From contig DDSQ01000160.1 of assembly GCA_002343845.1 (NCBI GenBank), positions 2,827 to 16,271 of the forward strand: a stretch of DNA of 13,445 nt, in the 5' to 3' direction. A program made the position numbers and the translations under genes. This DNA comes from Planctomycetes bacterium UBA2386. GTDB taxonomy: Bacteria > Planctomycetota > UBA1135 > UBA2386. This document shows positions 13,097 through 13,445 of the stretch, one piece after another; position 1 is the stretch's first letter, and each line of letters opens with the position of its first letter. The notes under the pieces were generated by a model. The model worked only from the letters and a program-made list of their open reading frames with translations. It did no database searches and was not told the DNA's origin.

Positions 13097-13445
13097 TCGG
13101 CGAAGATCCGGACGAGGAACCGCCCGGCCGAATCGGCGCAGCCGCGGTACATGCCGTCGCTGTTGAACGGCATCGCGATCGCCCCCATGCGGTCGACGGC
13201 GATCAAGCCGCCGTCGTCGGGCTGCAGCACGCGGAACACCAACGCGTTCGCCGCCTCGTCGAGCGTCTGGCGGCCGAACTCGATCCGCGCCGACAGCGCC
13301 CGGGCGACACCGTGGCGGATGAACTGCTCGCCGGTGCCCGTGCAGCTCACGGCGACGAAGCGGTCGGCGTAGTTGCCAGCACCGATCAACGGCGTGTCGC
13401 CGACGCGGCCGAGCCGCTTGCCGGTCATGCCGCCGGTGCTGGTCG
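13093..13445 (-). CDS. Isoaspartyl peptidase / L-asparaginase, Ntn-hydrolase family 2, C-terminal part (cut by window edge)
   Basis: The frame enters from the right edge and stops with TGA at 13095-13093, leaving about 116 residues. It reads TSTGGMTGKRLGRVGDTPLIGAG, a signature of the beta subunit of plant-type asparaginases (IaaA, glycosylasparaginase group), followed by NYADRFVAVSCTGTGEQFIRHGVA. In the family the enzyme self-cleaves before a catalytic Thr and then hydrolyses isoaspartyl dipeptides and asparagine. That Thr normally lies some tens of residues before TSTGG, outside this window, so activity cannot be judged. The Met at 13428 is internal. The stop overlaps the glycosyltransferase start by 4 nt, so the two are translationally coupled although no functional link is obvious. 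Confidence 0.9.
   Translation of the reverse strand, partial: TSTGGMTGKRLGRVGDTPLIGAGNYADRFVAVSCTGTGEQFIRHGVARALSARIEFGRQTLDEAANALVFRVLQPDDGGLIAVDRMGAIAMPFNSDGMYRGCADSAGRFLVRIFAE

Overview
The window is very GC-rich bacterial chromosome with tightly packed genes. The best guess is Planctomycetota, from three features: an ECF sigma factor translationally coupled to a membrane-anchored Ser/Thr kinase with TPR-like repeats; a Sec-exported protein whose C-terminal tail (ending in a short 'GATNP..ITIG'-like strand) resembles many exported planctomycete proteins; and the scarcity of Shine-Dalgarno sites together with -10-like TAGNNT boxes just before start codons. This placement is inference. Myxococcota or another high-GC phylum is not excluded, because no rRNA or core marker phylogeny is available here.

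Layout from left to right: (1) the 3' end of glyS (1-321), then a terminator-like hairpin. (2) A two-gene toxin-antitoxin operon, an AbrB/MazE-type antitoxin and a Doc/Fic-fold toxin (423-1069), behind a conspicuous AT-rich promoter. (3) A minus-strand DUF1801 gene (1084-1485) divergent from a D-cysteine desulfhydrase/ACC deaminase-family PLP enzyme (1511-2509), with overlapping -10 boxes between them. (4) A 34-residue Lys-rich microprotein (2651-2755) with a strong ribosome binding site and perfect hairpins on both sides. (5) An ECF sigma factor and a transmembrane Ser/Thr kinase overlapping by GTGA (2848-5666). (6) An M3-family peptidyl-dipeptidase, Dcp-like (5752-7812). (7) A minus-strand secreted, probable beta-propeller protein (7796-9169) preceded by a clear cobalamin (B12) riboswitch at about 9237-9402. 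(8) Two GT-C-type membrane glycosyltransferases in convergent orientation (9455-11152 plus; 11156-13096 minus). The second resembles mycobacterial AftB and is coupled by GTGA to an isoaspartyl peptidase/L-asparaginase gene that runs off the right edge.

The most interesting element is the B12 riboswitch. It controls a single exported protein of unknown function with no recognisable cobalamin transport or synthesis gene beside it. B12 control plus export plus a probable beta-propeller fold parallels BtuG, the surface cobalamin-binding propeller of Bacteroides, so this may be a cobalamin-capture protein of a different lineage. That function is a hypothesis; the riboswitch itself is well supported by sequence. 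I see no tRNA, rRNA, CRISPR array, insertion sequence or prophage in the window.
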